This document shows, one piece after another, positions 35,877 to 44,845 of a stretch of DNA of 64,000 bases. Position 1 is the first letter of the stretch, and every line of letters begins with the position of its first letter. The translations under genes and the position numbers were made by a program. The stretch is from an uncultured Pelagibacteraceae bacterium (GTDB lineage Bacteria; Pseudomonadota; Alphaproteobacteria; Pelagibacterales; Pelagibacteraceae): assembly GCA_902515185.1 (NCBI GenBank), contig CABXTN010000003.1, positions 1 to 64,000 on the forward strand, read 5' to 3'. The notes beneath the pieces are model-generated. The model saw only the letters and a program-made list of their open reading frames with translations, was not told the DNA's origin and made no database searches.

Positions 35877-37148
35877 TTAACCCGGTTTATTCATTGAATT
35901 AAAAAATTCGCTATTACTTTTAGTATTCTTTAATTTAGAATTGATAAATTCTATAGCATCCATCGATCCCATTGGAGCAATAATTCTTCTAAGTACGTTC
36001 ATTTTTTGTAAGTCTGCTTTTTCGAATAGAAGTTCTTCTCTCCTTGTTCCGGACTTGGTAATATCGATTGCAGGGAATATTCTTTTTTCTGATATTTTTC
36101 TATCTAAAATAGTTTCACTGTTTCCTGTTCCTTTAAATTCCTCAAAAATTACTTCATCCATCCTGCTTCCTGTATCAATTAAAGCTGTAGCTATAATTGT
36201 TAATGAGCCACCTTCTTCAATATTCCTTGCGGCTCCAAAAAACCTTTTTGGCCTTTGTAGAGCATTTGCATCAACTCCTCCGGTTAATACTTTTCCAGAG
36301 CTTGGCACTACTGCGTTATAAGCTCTACCTAGTCTTGTTATTGAGTCTAGAAGAATTACTACGTCTTTTTTATGTTCTGTTAATCTTTTCGCTTTTTCTA
36401 TAACCATTTCAGCAACCGCAACATGTCTTTGTGCAGGCTCATCAAAAGTGGAGCTTATCACTTCACCTTTAACAGTTCTTTGCATATCCGTTACTTCCTC
36501 GGGTCTCTCATCAATTAGAAGAACCATTAAGTAGCACTCGGGGTGGTTTGCGGTAATTGAGTTTGCTATACTTTGAAGTATCATTGTCTTTCCTGCTTTT
36601 GGTGGTGAAATTATAAGAGATCTCTGACCTTTCCCTATTGGACTAACTAAATCTATTAATCTTGGAGTTAAATCAGGTTTTTTTTCGATTTTACTACTTT
36701 CCACTTCCATTACTAATTGTTTATTCGGATACAAAGGGGTTAAGTTATCAAAAGCAATTTTGTGTCTTGCTTTTTCAGGGTCTTCAAAATTTATTTTACT
36801 AACTTGCAAAAGGGCAAAATATCTTTCTCCATCTTTAGGTGCTCTAACGGGTCCTTCAACTGTATCTCCAGTTCTTAAACCAAATCTTCTTATTTGACTT
36901 GGGCTTATATATATATCATCAGGACCTGGTAAATAATTTGACTCCATGGCTCTTAAAAATCCGAAACCATCTTGTAACAGTTGCAAAACACCACCTCCCG
37001 TTATTTCTTCTCCTTTTTCAGCTAATTTTTTTAAAATAGCAAATAAGATCTCTTGTTTTCTTAATGTACTTGCATTTTCAATACCCAACTCTTCTGCTTG
37101 AGTTATAAGATTTTCTGATGATTTTTTTTTAAGTTCTTGGATATTCAT
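35877..37148 (-). CDS. rho: Transcription termination factor Rho
   Basis: A 423-aa hexameric RNA-dependent ATPase. The N-terminal helical domain is followed by the cold-shock RNA-binding fold ([34 protein letters not shown]) and the ATPase with Walker [29 protein letters not shown] and the [27 protein letters not shown]-loop region. With few intrinsic terminators visible in this window, Rho probably ends most transcripts. It lies downstream of hemJ. Confidence 0.98.
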   Translation of the reverse strand: MNIQELKKKSSENLITQAEELGIENASTLRKQEILFAILKKLAEKGEEITGGGVLQLLQDGFGFLRAMESNYLPGPDDIYISPSQIRRFGLRTGDTVEGPVRAPKDGERYFALLQVSKINFEDPEKARHKIAFDNLTPLYPNKQLVMEVESSKIEKKPDLTPRLIDLVSPIGKGQRSLIISPPKAGKTMILQSIANSITANHPECYLMVLLIDERPEEVTDMQRTVKGEVISSTFDEPAQRHVAVAEMVIEKAKRLTEHKKDVVILLDSITRLGRAYNAVVPSSGKVLTGGVDANALQRPKRFFGAARNIEEGGSLTIIATALIDTGSRMDEVIFEEFKGTGNSETILDRKISEKRIFPAIDITKSGTRREELLFEKADLQKMNVLRRIIAPMGSMDAIEFINSKLKNTKSNSEFFNSMNKPG

Positions 37149-37203
37149 AGTGAGGGAATTTTTTTTAAGATATTTTTAATATATATAGTTTTTATTATTT
37201 TTC

Positions 37204-37219
37204 AAGCCTAGATAGGCTT
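37204..37219. repeat. Inverted repeat at hemJ stop / rho leader
   Basis: AAGCCTAGATAGGCTT is a perfect dyad (7-bp arms, 2-bp centre) overlapping the hemJ stop codon. As RNA it could form a 5-bp stem. On the minus strand it is followed by an A-rich rather than U-rich run, so it is not a standard intrinsic terminator. It might be part of a rho leader control element or an RNA-processing site. Confidence 0.35.
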
Positions 37220-37642
37220 AAATATTACAACAAATATTATCAAAATAAGTAGAATTGTTGGCACTTCATTGAAAAATCTAAAAAATTTAGAAGATTTAGT
37301 ATTATCATTCATTTTAAATTTTTGAAGAAAATGACCCAAATAAAAATGATATATAGTTAATAAGATGACTAAAACCAATTTAGATTTAAGCCAATAAGTA
37401 GATAGTTGATCAAATCCAATACTCACGATCAACAATAAACCAAAAATCCAAGAAATTATCATTGCGGGTGTCATTATGTAAAAATATAGTTTTCTCTCCA
37501 TAATTTTAAAAACATTACATATATTCTCATCAAATTGATTTTCTGTATGATAAACAAATATTCTAGGTAAATATAATAAACCAGCCATCCAAGATATTAT
37601 TGCAATTAAATGGAGAGCTTTGAAAATGAGATAAGTGTTCAT
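37208..37642 (-). CDS. hemJ: HemJ protoporphyrinogen IX oxidase
   Basis: A 144-aa four-TM protein of the UPF0093/HemJ family: YLIFKALHLIAIISWMAGLLYLPRIFVYH with conserved membrane His and Arg, then MERKLYFYIMTPAMI. It oxidises protoporphyrinogen IX, the penultimate haem step, in bacteria lacking HemG/HemY. It is adjacent to hemH (1-nt overlap) and hemE, so three late haem genes are contiguous. Confidence 0.93.
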   Translation of the reverse strand: MNTYLIFKALHLIAIISWMAGLLYLPRIFVYHTENQFDENICNVFKIMERKLYFYIMTPAMIISWIFGLLLIVSIGFDQLSTYWLKSKLVLVILLTIYHFYLGHFLQKFKMNDNTKSSKFFRFFNEVPTILLILIIFVVIFKPI

Positions 37643-38640
37643 TAATTTACCAAATAACTAGAGACTAAACTATTAAGTAAATTTATATGATCTGAATTGT
37701 CATTTAAACAGGGAATTAAATCAAAATTTTCACCCCCTGATTTGATAAAGCTTTCTTTGCCCTGAATAAGTATTTCTTCTAAAGTTTCCACACAATCAGA
37801 TGAGAAGCCAGGACATATAACGAGTATATTTTTTTTACCTTCGTCTGGAAGTTTTTCAAAAGTTTTGTCTGTATAAGGTTGGAGCCATTCCTGGGGGCCA
37901 AATCGAGATTGAAATGTAGTTTTAATAGGAACATTATTAAACTTTTCTGAAATTAAACGAGATGTTTTTTGACAATAACAATGGTAAGGATCGCCTTTTT
38001 CAAAATATTTTTTTGGTATACCATGGTATGATGCTATTATTAAATCTGGCTTCCAACTAATTTCTGATATTTTTTTATTAATGCTATTTACTAAAGCATC
38101 AATATATAATGGATTAGATTCATAATGCGGAATTATCTGCAAACTGGGTTGCCATCTCATGCTCATTAAACATCTATATACCTCATCACAGACGGTTGCT
38201 GTAGTAGCGGCTGCATATTGGGGATACAAAGGTAGTATTATTAAATTTTCACAACCATATTCATATAATTTCTTTATCTTATTTTTAATGCTTGGATTTC
38301 CATATCTCATAGCATAATCGACAAATATCTTCTCATCTTCCATTTTAGTTTTGAGTTTTTTTGTTTGCATTTCGGTAAAGTACTTAAGAGGAGACATGTT
38401 AATATCTTTCATCCAAATTTCCTTATAAGCCTTTGCTGTTTTTGATGGTCTAAAAGTCAAAATAAATAAATTGAGTATTATTTGCCAAATAATTGGATTT
38501 ACTTCTATCACTCTTCTATCAGATAAAAATTCCTTTAAGTATTTCCTTATATCCAACCAACTTGTTGAATCTGGTGTGCCCAGGTTAATTAAAAGGATTC
38601 CTGTTTTGCCAAATTTTACTTTTGGATGATTTGGGTCCAT
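37642..38640 (-). CDS. hemH: Ferrochelatase
   Basis: A 332-aa enzyme inserting Fe2+ into protoporphyrin IX. Family motifs are GILLINLGTPDS, LPLYPQYAAATTATV, ASYHGIPKKYFEKGDPYHCYCQKT with the catalytic His, and CPGFSSDCVETLEEI. It is encoded between hemE (17 nt upstream) and hemJ. Confidence 0.97.
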   Translation of the reverse strand: MDPNHPKVKFGKTGILLINLGTPDSTSWLDIRKYLKEFLSDRRVIEVNPIIWQIILNLFILTFRPSKTAKAYKEIWMKDINMSPLKYFTEMQTKKLKTKMEDEKIFVDYAMRYGNPSIKNKIKKLYEYGCENLIILPLYPQYAAATTATVCDEVYRCLMSMRWQPSLQIIPHYESNPLYIDALVNSINKKISEISWKPDLIIASYHGIPKKYFEKGDPYHCYCQKTSRLISEKFNNVPIKTTFQSRFGPQEWLQPYTDKTFEKLPDEGKKNILVICPGFSSDCVETLEEILIQGKESFIKSGGENFDLIPCLNDNSDHINLLNSLVSSYLVN

Positions 38641-38657
38641 AATTTAAAAATACCTTA

Positions 38658-39659
38658 TTAGTTATCTTTTACAAACTTTATTAAATATTCTACCATATTA
38701 GGATCAGTTTGTGGTAAAACACCATGACCCAAATTAAATATATATGGGTGATCTTTGAAAACTTCTTTATACTTTTTCACCTCATTCTTAAGTGATTGTT
38801 TGTCAACAAGTAAAGCTCTTGGATCTATTCCACCTTGTACAGGTATATGAATATCTTTTACAATCTTTTTAGGTTCGATATTATAGTCAATACTGATTAC
38901 ATCTGGGTTGACTTTTTCGACAAATTTTTTAAAATTTTTAATATTTCTGGGAAAACAAATAACGGGTACATCTAAACTTTTGGTAAAATCAACTATTTCC
39001 TTAGTTGGCTGATATACATATTTTTCTAAGTCTTTTTCGCTAAGCAACCCTGCCCAACTATCAAAAATTTGAATTACTGTTGCACCATTTCTAACTTGAT
39101 ATTTTATATGAATTTTAAGATATTCTTTTAATATACTTAAAATATTATTATTTAAATTTTTATCTTTAAAAAAATTTTTTTTAAGATTTTTTTTTGGTGA
39201 AATTCTATTAATCATATAAACCAATAATGTCCAAGGGGCGCCAACAAATCCTATGAGGTCTTTTTTTTCTAAGATTTTATTATTTGATGTTTTTTTAATT
39301 GACTCATAAACTGGTTTTAATTTATTTATAAAATTACTCTTTTTAATAATTAAACTTGATTTGTCATTAAAGTCTCCTAATTGAGGCCCTAATCCTTTTG
39401 TAAAATTTAATTTTTGACCTAACCCATATGGAACCATTAATATATCTGAAAATATGATAGCAGCGTCGAAATCAAACCTTTTGATAGGTTGTAGTGTTAT
39501 TTCTGGTACAAGTTTATTATTTAAACATAGTTTAACAAAATTTTTATTTTTTTTTCTAATTTTTCTAAATTCAGGAAGGTATCTACCAGCCTGTCTCATT
39601 AACCATATAGGTTTATAAGATATATCCTTTTTCAAAATGCATTTTTTAATAGGAGTCAT
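38658..39659 (-). CDS. hemE: Uroporphyrinogen decarboxylase
   Basis: A 333-aa TIM-barrel enzyme that decarboxylates uroporphyrinogen III. The N-terminal PIWLMRQAGRYLPEFR is diagnostic; IIFSDILMVPYGLG, GFVGAPWTLLVYM and FNLGHGVLPQTDP follow. In Alphaproteobacteria such as Caulobacter and Rickettsia, hemE lies at the edge of the replication origin, and the gap upstream of it here is the origin candidate. Confidence 0.97.
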   Translation of the reverse strand: MTPIKKCILKKDISYKPIWLMRQAGRYLPEFRKIRKKNKNFVKLCLNNKLVPEITLQPIKRFDFDAAIIFSDILMVPYGLGQKLNFTKGLGPQLGDFNDKSSLIIKKSNFINKLKPVYESIKKTSNNKILEKKDLIGFVGAPWTLLVYMINRISPKKNLKKNFFKDKNLNNNILSILKEYLKIHIKYQVRNGATVIQIFDSWAGLLSEKDLEKYVYQPTKEIVDFTKSLDVPVICFPRNIKNFKKFVEKVNPDVISIDYNIEPKKIVKDIHIPVQGGIDPRALLVDKQSLKNEVKKYKEVFKDHPYIFNLGHGVLPQTDPNMVEYLIKFVKDN

Positions 39660-39940
39660 AATATATAATTATATAACCTTAGTATTAGTTTATTGTGTTG
39701 TTAATAACGTTAATTAATTTTTATTAACCTTTTTTCCAATAACTATCCACAGGCATGTTTTCTAAAAAACTAATAATAAAAGGAAAAAAACATATTTTTA
39801 ATACTTATATTTATAGTTAAAAACTCTTATAAACATGTTTAAATTTGTTAATTAAATTAGTTTTTTTCACTTTTATAACAATAATATTCAAATTTTACTT
39901 AAATACGTTTATTATTAAATGCTTATAAACATATTTATAC
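39660..39940. other. Predicted chromosomal replication origin (oriC) region
   Basis: This 281-bp stretch, the longest gap in the window, holds no gene I can find. It is extremely AT-rich. It contains one near-consensus DnaA box CTATCCACA (39743-39751; consensus TTATCCACA), a TTAATAACGTTAATTAA segment (39701-39717), and an exact 11-mer CTTATAAACAT at 39826-39836 and 39922-39932. Genes run leftward from hemE and rightward from the PPDK-regulator gene. hemE is the classical origin neighbour in Alphaproteobacteria, and parS/parAB lie 8-10 kb away. It also holds the promoters of both flanking genes. Confidence 0.68.
39826..39932 (+). repeat. Direct repeat CTTATAAACAT (two copies) in the origin candidate
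   Basis: An exact 11-bp direct repeat stands at 39826-39836 and 39922-39932, 96 bp apart, extended by a similar AT context (CTTATAAACATGTTT and CTTATAAACATATTT). Both lie on the side of the gap near the PPDK-regulator start. They could be initiator or regulator sites. Confidence 0.55.
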
Positions 39941-40765
39941 ATGAATAATCCATATCAAATTTACCTTATTTCTGATTCCACTGGTGAAACTCTAGATAGA
40001 ATTTTTTTAGCTCTCAAAGCTCAATTTAAAAATTTTTTATATGAAACAAATCATTTTTCTTTTACAAGAACCGAAAATCAAATTCTAAAAATATTAGAAA
40101 ATACAGAAAAAGATAAAAAAGTTATTATACTCTACACAATTGTAGATAATAATTTATCAAAATTTCTTGAGGTAGAGACAAAAAAAAAAAGAATTCCTTG
40201 TTTTGGTGTTCTGGGAGACTTAATTCTAAGCTTTTCTAAATTATTAAACCAAGAGGCATCATTTAAACCTAGTGGGCAACATGCTTTGGACGACGAATAT
40301 TATAAAAGAATTGAGGCTATACAATTTACTATGAACCATGATGATGGAAATCTTTCTAGTGATGTAATTAAGTCAGACATAATTCTTCTCGGAGTTAGTA
40401 GAACAAGTAAAACACCAACCTCTATTTATTTGGCAAATAAAGGTTTTAAGGTTTCAAATATCCCTTTAGTTAACGAAAATTCTATACCTAGTAATATTAG
40501 AGAGGGAAATAATAAAAATTGTATAATAGGCTTAACGGCGGAACCAGATAGATTGGTAGAAATTAGAAAAAATAGAATGAATTCTTTAAGAGATAATTCA
40601 AGCACGAATTATACAAGTTTAGATAAAATTTCAAAAGAAGTGGAACAAGCTAAGAAAACTTTCCAAAAATATAAATGGCCAGTTATCGATGTAACTAGAA
40701 AGTCAGTAGAGGAAACTGCTGCATCCGTTATAAAAATTTACGAAATAAGTAAGAAAAATGTTTGA
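39941..40765 (+). CDS. Pyruvate, phosphate dikinase regulatory protein (DUF299 kinase/pyrophosphorylase)
   Basis: A 274-aa bifunctional ADP-dependent kinase / Pi-dependent pyrophosphorylase family protein. The start YQIYLISDSTGETLDRIFLALKAQF and IILLGVSRTSKTPTSIYLANKG with its P-loop are diagnostic, as is the C-terminal WPVIDVTRKSVEETAA. It switches pyruvate phosphate dikinase or PEP synthase activity by threonine phosphorylation. It is the first gene to the right of the origin candidate and overlaps maf by 8 nt. Confidence 0.93.
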   Translation: MNNPYQIYLISDSTGETLDRIFLALKAQFKNFLYETNHFSFTRTENQILKILENTEKDKKVIILYTIVDNNLSKFLEVETKKKRIPCFGVLGDLILSFSKLLNQEASFKPSGQHALDDEYYKRIEAIQFTMNHDDGNLSSDVIKSDIILLGVSRTSKTPTSIYLANKGFKVSNIPLVNENSIPSNIREGNNKNCIIGLTAEPDRLVEIRKNRMNSLRDNSSTNYTSLDKISKEVEQAKKTFQKYKWPVIDVTRKSVEETAASVIKIYEISKKNV

Positions 40766-41339
40766 AGTTATTTTAGCGTCTAAAAGCAAGGTAAGATTAG
40801 ATATATTAAATAAAAATAATATTAGTTGTAAACCAGAGCCATCAAATGTAGATGAAGATGAGATTAAACTATCGATGTTAAAAGAGGGAGCCACACCAGA
40901 AGATGTGTCAAAAAATTTAGCAGAAATTAAAGCAAATAAAATTAGTCAAAGAAATATGGATAAACTGGTAATTGGCGCAGATAGTGTAATTGATTTAAAT
41001 AACAATATAATTTCTAAACCAAAAAATAGAGATGAAGCATTACAGATATTAAAAAGTCTTAATGGCAGAAGTCATTTTTTAATTAGTTCGGTTTGTATTT
41101 CAAAAAACGGTTCTATGATATGGAACTACACTGACAAAGCAGAGCTTACGATGAAAAAAATGACTGAAAATCAACTAAAAGTATATTTATCTAAAATAAA
41201 TGATGAAAAATTATATGCATATAACGTTTACCAAATAGAGGGTGAAGGAAAAAAATTGTTTTCAAATATAAAGGGAGACTTGAATACTATAATGGGATTA
41301 CCAATTAAAAAGATTAAAGAATATCTAGAAAGATTGTAA
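40758..41339 (+). CDS. maf: Maf-family nucleoside triphosphate pyrophosphatase
   Basis: A 193-aa protein. The N-terminal EVILASKSKVRLDILNKN, KANKIS, VIGADSVIDLNNNIISKP and the C-terminal DLNTIMGLPIKKIKEYL match Maf/YhdE/YceF. It hydrolyses non-canonical or pyrimidine NTPs. It overlaps the upstream gene by 8 nt and aroE by 1 nt (TAATG), a conserved alphaproteobacterial order. Confidence 0.95.
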   Translation: MFEVILASKSKVRLDILNKNNISCKPEPSNVDEDEIKLSMLKEGATPEDVSKNLAEIKANKISQRNMDKLVIGADSVIDLNNNIISKPKNRDEALQILKSLNGRSHFLISSVCISKNGSMIWNYTDKAELTMKKMTENQLKVYLSKINDEKLYAYNVYQIEGEGKKLFSNIKGDLNTIMGLPIKKIKEYLERL

Positions 41340-42136
41340 TGAAAAAATTTTTTGTAGTAGGCAACCCAATTGAACATTCTTTATCTCCAGTAATCCATAA
41401 TTATTGGCTAGAAAAAAATAATATAAATGCAAAATATGAAAAAAAACTTTTAACAAAAGAAAATATACCAGAAATTATTTCTAGTCTTAAGAGCGGCAAA
41501 ATAAATGGAATTAATGTTACTGTGCCTTTCAAGGGAGATTTTATCTCATTTATGGATGATTTAAGTGATGAAGCTAAACAAACAAATTCAGTTAACACAA
41601 TATACAATTTAGGGGAAAAATTAATAGGTCATAATACAGATATTGCAGGTTTTGAGCTAGCTATTAGACATTGTAAGTATGATATTAATAAAAAAAAAAT
41701 TCTTATAATAGGAGCTGGTGGAGTTGTTCCATCTATTCTTGTAGCTTTAAAAAGAATGGGTGTTGGAAAAATTTTTTTACAAAATAGAACTGTCGATAAA
41801 GCAAAAAAATTAATAGAATTTTTCCCAGAAACAACTTTGATTGAATGGGGTACAAAAATAGAAGTTGATATGATTATAAATGCAACCAGCGTGGGGCTTA
41901 AAGAGAATGATAATTTAAATATTGATATTAATGGTTTTGAAGGGAATAAATTTTTTTATGACGTTATTTACAATCCAAAAGAAACAAAATTTTTAAAAGA
42001 TGCAAAAAGTCAAGGAAATATTACAGAAAATGGAAAAATGATGTTCATATACCAAGCTCATCAAGCTTTTTCAGTTTGGCATAAGATTTTACCCAAGATA
42101 GACAGTGAATTAATTAAATTGATTGAAAATGATTAA
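41339..42136 (+). CDS. aroE: Shikimate dehydrogenase
   Basis: A 265-aa NADPH enzyme of the shikimate pathway. FFVVGNPIEHSLSPVIHNYWL has the shikimate-binding SxS motif, GINVTVPFKGD the catalytic Lys, GHNTDIAGF the catalytic Asp, and LIIGAGGVVPSILVAL the Rossmann loop. It lies between maf and coaE with short overlaps on both sides. Confidence 0.96.
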   Translation: MKKFFVVGNPIEHSLSPVIHNYWLEKNNINAKYEKKLLTKENIPEIISSLKSGKINGINVTVPFKGDFISFMDDLSDEAKQTNSVNTIYNLGEKLIGHNTDIAGFELAIRHCKYDINKKKILIIGAGGVVPSILVALKRMGVGKIFLQNRTVDKAKKLIEFFPETTLIEWGTKIEVDMIINATSVGLKENDNLNIDINGFEGNKFFYDVIYNPKETKFLKDAKSQGNITENGKMMFIYQAHQAFSVWHKILPKIDSELIKLIEND

Positions 42137-42698
42137 AATAGCTATTGTTGGTAAAATTGGTTCAGGCAAGAGTCGTGTAGCATCATTGTTTAAAATTCCA
42201 ATATTTAATGCAGATTATCAAGTTGCTAGAGTCTACAAGGAAGATAAAAGTTTTTATGAAAAACTTAAAAAAAAAATACCTAAATTCATAAGTTCGTTTC
42301 CAATTAAAAAAAACGAGTTAGTAAAAGCAATATTGTCAAATAAAAGTAATTTAAAAAAAATAACAAAAATAATCCATCCAATTATCAGAAAAAAATTACT
42401 GCTTTTCTTAAAAAAAAATAAGAAAAAAAGAGCAGTTGTTTTGGACATACCACTTTATCTTGAAAATAAATTGAATAAAAAAAAAGATATAATAATTTTT
42501 ATAGAAGCAAAAAATGCAGACATAAATAAAAAACTTAGGAAAAGGCCCAATTTTAATAAAAGATTAATTAATCAATTTAAAAAAATACAACTTAAAAGCA
42601 ATTTAAAGAAAAAAAAATCCGATTATATAATTAAAAATAATTTTGTTTCTAATAAGTTAAAAAATGATGTTAAAAATTTAAAGGCTAAAATTTTATAA
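42129..42698 (+). CDS. coaE: Dephospho-CoA kinase
   Basis: A P-loop kinase catalysing the last step of CoA synthesis. IKIAIVGKIGSGKSRVASLF is the Walker A; the lid and CoA-binding segments (IFNADYQVARVYK, IHPIIRKKL, VVLDIPLYLE) follow. The track begins at a TTG (42123); the ATG at 42129 lies two codons later and overlaps the aroE stop by 8 nt, so I start there (189 aa). The C-terminus is very Lys/Asn-rich. Confidence 0.94.
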   Translation: MIKIAIVGKIGSGKSRVASLFKIPIFNADYQVARVYKEDKSFYEKLKKKIPKFISSFPIKKNELVKAILSNKSNLKKITKIIHPIIRKKLLLFLKKNKKKRAVVLDIPLYLENKLNKKKDIIIFIEAKNADINKKLRKRPNFNKRLINQFKKIQLKSNLKKKKSDYIIKNNFVSNKLKNDVKNLKAKIL

Positions 42699-42699
42699 T

Positions 42700-43374
42700 A
42701 TGTCTATTAAAGAAGTTGTTCTTGATACTGAAACTACTGGACTAGAAATAAGAGATGGTCACAGAATAGTAGAAATTGGATGTGTAGAATTAGAGAATTA
42801 CACACCTACAAAGAAAAAATTTCATTATTATTTGAACCCTGAAAGAAAAGTTTCACCAGAGGCTTTCAAAGTTCATGGCTATTCTGATGAATTCCTTTCA
42901 ACTAAAAAAAAATTTATAGATATAGCAGATGAATTTCTCAATTTTATTGCTGGTAAAAAATTAGTTATCCATAATGCTAAGTTTGACATTTCTCATTTGA
43001 ATAATGAATTATCATTAATTAATAAAAAAAAAATTGATCTTAATCAGGTAACTGACACACTTCAAATTGCTAAAGTAAAATTTCCAGGATCTCCAGTAAG
43101 TTTAGATGCTTTGTGTAAAAGATATAAAATAGATAATTCAAAAAGAACTAAGCATACAGCAATTATAGACTGTGAGTTGTTAACAAAAGTATATGTAAAT
43201 TTAATCGACCAAAAAGAACCATTTTTAAATTTTGATCAGGAACAGTTGTCAAAAAATATGTTTGATGAACAAATTATTTCTTATTGTAAAAGAGTAATTA
43301 AACCAAGCGACAAAGACATTAATTTACATAAATCTTTTTTAAAAACTACCTTAAAAAAAAATTTTTTTAATTAA
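42700..43374 (+). CDS. dnaQ: DNA polymerase III epsilon subunit (3'-5' exonuclease)
   Basis: A 224-aa DEDDh proofreading exonuclease. Motifs: ExoI VVLDTETTGLE, ExoII VIHNAKFDISHLNNEL, ExoIII HTAIIDCELL. It provides replicative proofreading. It starts 1 nt after coaE and converges with secB (8-nt overlap). The coaE-dnaQ-secB order is usual in Alphaproteobacteria. Confidence 0.96.
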   Translation: MSIKEVVLDTETTGLEIRDGHRIVEIGCVELENYTPTKKKFHYYLNPERKVSPEAFKVHGYSDEFLSTKKKFIDIADEFLNFIAGKKLVIHNAKFDISHLNNELSLINKKKIDLNQVTDTLQIAKVKFPGSPVSLDALCKRYKIDNSKRTKHTAIIDCELLTKVYVNLIDQKEPFLNFDQEQLSKNMFDEQIISYCKRVIKPSDKDINLHKSFLKTTLKKNFFN

Positions 43375-43789
43375 ATTTTTCACTAAATAATTTATTAAAA
43401 TCAACTTTTTTCTCAAATTTTACTTCTGGATATCCAGAGTCTTTTAATAAGTTTAGTAAAATTTTTTCTAATTTTGGATAAATTTCGTTTTGTACATCGC
43501 AAAGTATAATTTTTTGCAGTTCTTTTTTTTCTTTGACATCATCTTCTATCTTAATTATTGAAGCATAAACAATTTCGAAATAAGACTTTTTATCTGGTTT
43601 CAATTTATTTTGAAATTTTAAAGAAGTATTAACTTCAATCAATTTATTTTTTAATGGTTTAGAGGTAATATCAATATCCATCTCATATTTATTTATATTA
43701 CTTTTTGTGAATAAAAAACTCTCAACATCTGGAGTCTCACTAGACATGTCTTTTATATAGTTTGATAAAATTTTATATTGTTCAGTCAT
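43367..43789 (-). CDS. secB: Protein-export chaperone SecB
   Basis: A 140-aa SecB-fold protein: YKILSNYIKDMSSETPDVESF at the start, the central beta strands (FEIVYASIIKI), and CDVQNEIYPKLEKILLNLLKDSGYPEVKFEKKVDF at the C-terminus. It keeps preproteins unfolded and hands them to SecA. It overlaps fxsA by 4 nt. Confidence 0.92.
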   Translation of the reverse strand: MTEQYKILSNYIKDMSSETPDVESFLFTKSNINKYEMDIDITSKPLKNKLIEVNTSLKFQNKLKPDKKSYFEIVYASIIKIEDDVKEKKELQKIILCDVQNEIYPKLEKILLNLLKDSGYPEVKFEKKVDFNKLFSEKFN

Positions 43790-44199
43790 TTTTTATCATC
43801 GATTTCTTCAGCATCACCCTCTATCAAATCATCTTTAACATATTTTTTTCTTGTTTGTTTATTTTTATATTTTCTCAATAAAATTTTTCTAGTCGGAGGG
43901 AAAATAATTAAAATACCAATTAGATCAGTTGCAAATCCTGGTAGTATTAATAATATTGCCGCAAAAGCTAATGCAGCCCCTGAAAGCATTTCATAAAAAG
44001 GTATTTCGTTTTTAACAATTTGTGCAATCCCAGATTTTAGCGTATTAAATCCTTCGTACCTTGCATATATCACACCCATAAAGGCTGTTATAAAAATTAA
44101 AGAAATTGTATTGAAAGCTCCAATTTTGCCTCCAATCTCAATAAATAGGTAAATCTCAACAATTGGAATTAAAATAATTGATAATATTATAGCGTTCAT
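43786..44199 (-). CDS. fxsA: FxsA-family membrane protein
   Basis: A small polytopic membrane protein. LIPIVEIYLFIEIGGKIGAFNTI, YARYEGFNTLKSG and LILPGFATDLIGILIIFPPTRK are FxsA signatures. The track start (44250) adds 17 residues that do not fit the family; the ATG at 44197-44199 gives MNAIILSIILIPIVEIYLF, 137 aa. FxsA affects phage exclusion in E. coli when overexpressed; its normal role is unclear. It sits between secB and tim44 as in other Alphaproteobacteria. Confidence 0.9.
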   Translation of the reverse strand: MNAIILSIILIPIVEIYLFIEIGGKIGAFNTISLIFITAFMGVIYARYEGFNTLKSGIAQIVKNEIPFYEMLSGAALAFAAILLILPGFATDLIGILIIFPPTRKILLRKYKNKQTRKKYVKDDLIEGDAEEIDDKK

Positions 44200-44257
44200 T
44201 TGTCTATAGTCTAATTTGCTAGTTGAAATTAAGCAACATAGTAAATACAATTTAATT

Positions 44258-44845
44258 ATGAATTATAGTTTTGAATATATTGATATTATATTGCTTGCGA
44301 TGATTGCTGGATTTATTTTTTTGAGATTGCGGGGAATTTTAGGTAAGAAATCAGGATATGAGGAAGAAATGGCATCTGGCTTTACACGAGATTTCGCAAA
44401 AGAAACAATTAAAAAAAACACAAATGAAATTGTTTTTGACGATAAAGCTCAAAGCGATTTTATAAAAGGAGCCAAAATTGCTTATGAAAATATTGTAGTA
44501 AGCTTTTCATCTGGAAATTTAAGTGGAGTGAAACAAATTTTAAGCAAAAAAGTTTATGATCAATTTGACTCGGCTATTAAGGACAGAAATTCCAATGGGC
44601 AAATATCTGAAACAACATTTATAGGCATAAGTTCTGCAGAAATTAAAAATCATGAAAACAACAAGGGTTTATTGAGAGTAACGGTTGATTTTGCAAGTGA
44701 AATAATTTCTTGTATTAAAGATAAAGACGGTAAAATTCTTTCAGGAGATCCAAAAAAAGTCAAAAAAGTTTACGATACATGGGTCTTTTCAAAAGAAACC
44801 TCATCTAATAATCCAAACTGGTCATTAATTGGAACAGAGAGTTGA
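44258..44845 (+). CDS. Tim44-like domain protein (TimA-like)
   Basis: A 195-aa protein with one N-terminal membrane segment (YIDIILLAMIAGFIFLRLRGILG) and a C-terminal Tim44-like domain (AKIAYENIVVSFSSGNLSGVKQILSKKVYDQF, ending DTWVFSKETSSNNPNWSLIGTES). Alphaproteobacterial homologues are related to mitochondrial Tim44 and are inner-membrane proteins. The ATG at 44258 begins exactly at the family N-terminus, so the track start at 44216 is rejected. In relatives mltA usually lies between this gene and smr; here smr follows directly. Confidence 0.88.
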   Translation: MNYSFEYIDIILLAMIAGFIFLRLRGILGKKSGYEEEMASGFTRDFAKETIKKNTNEIVFDDKAQSDFIKGAKIAYENIVVSFSSGNLSGVKQILSKKVYDQFDSAIKDRNSNGQISETTFIGISSAEIKNHENNKGLLRVTVDFASEIISCIKDKDGKILSGDPKKVKKVYDTWVFSKETSSNNPNWSLIGTES

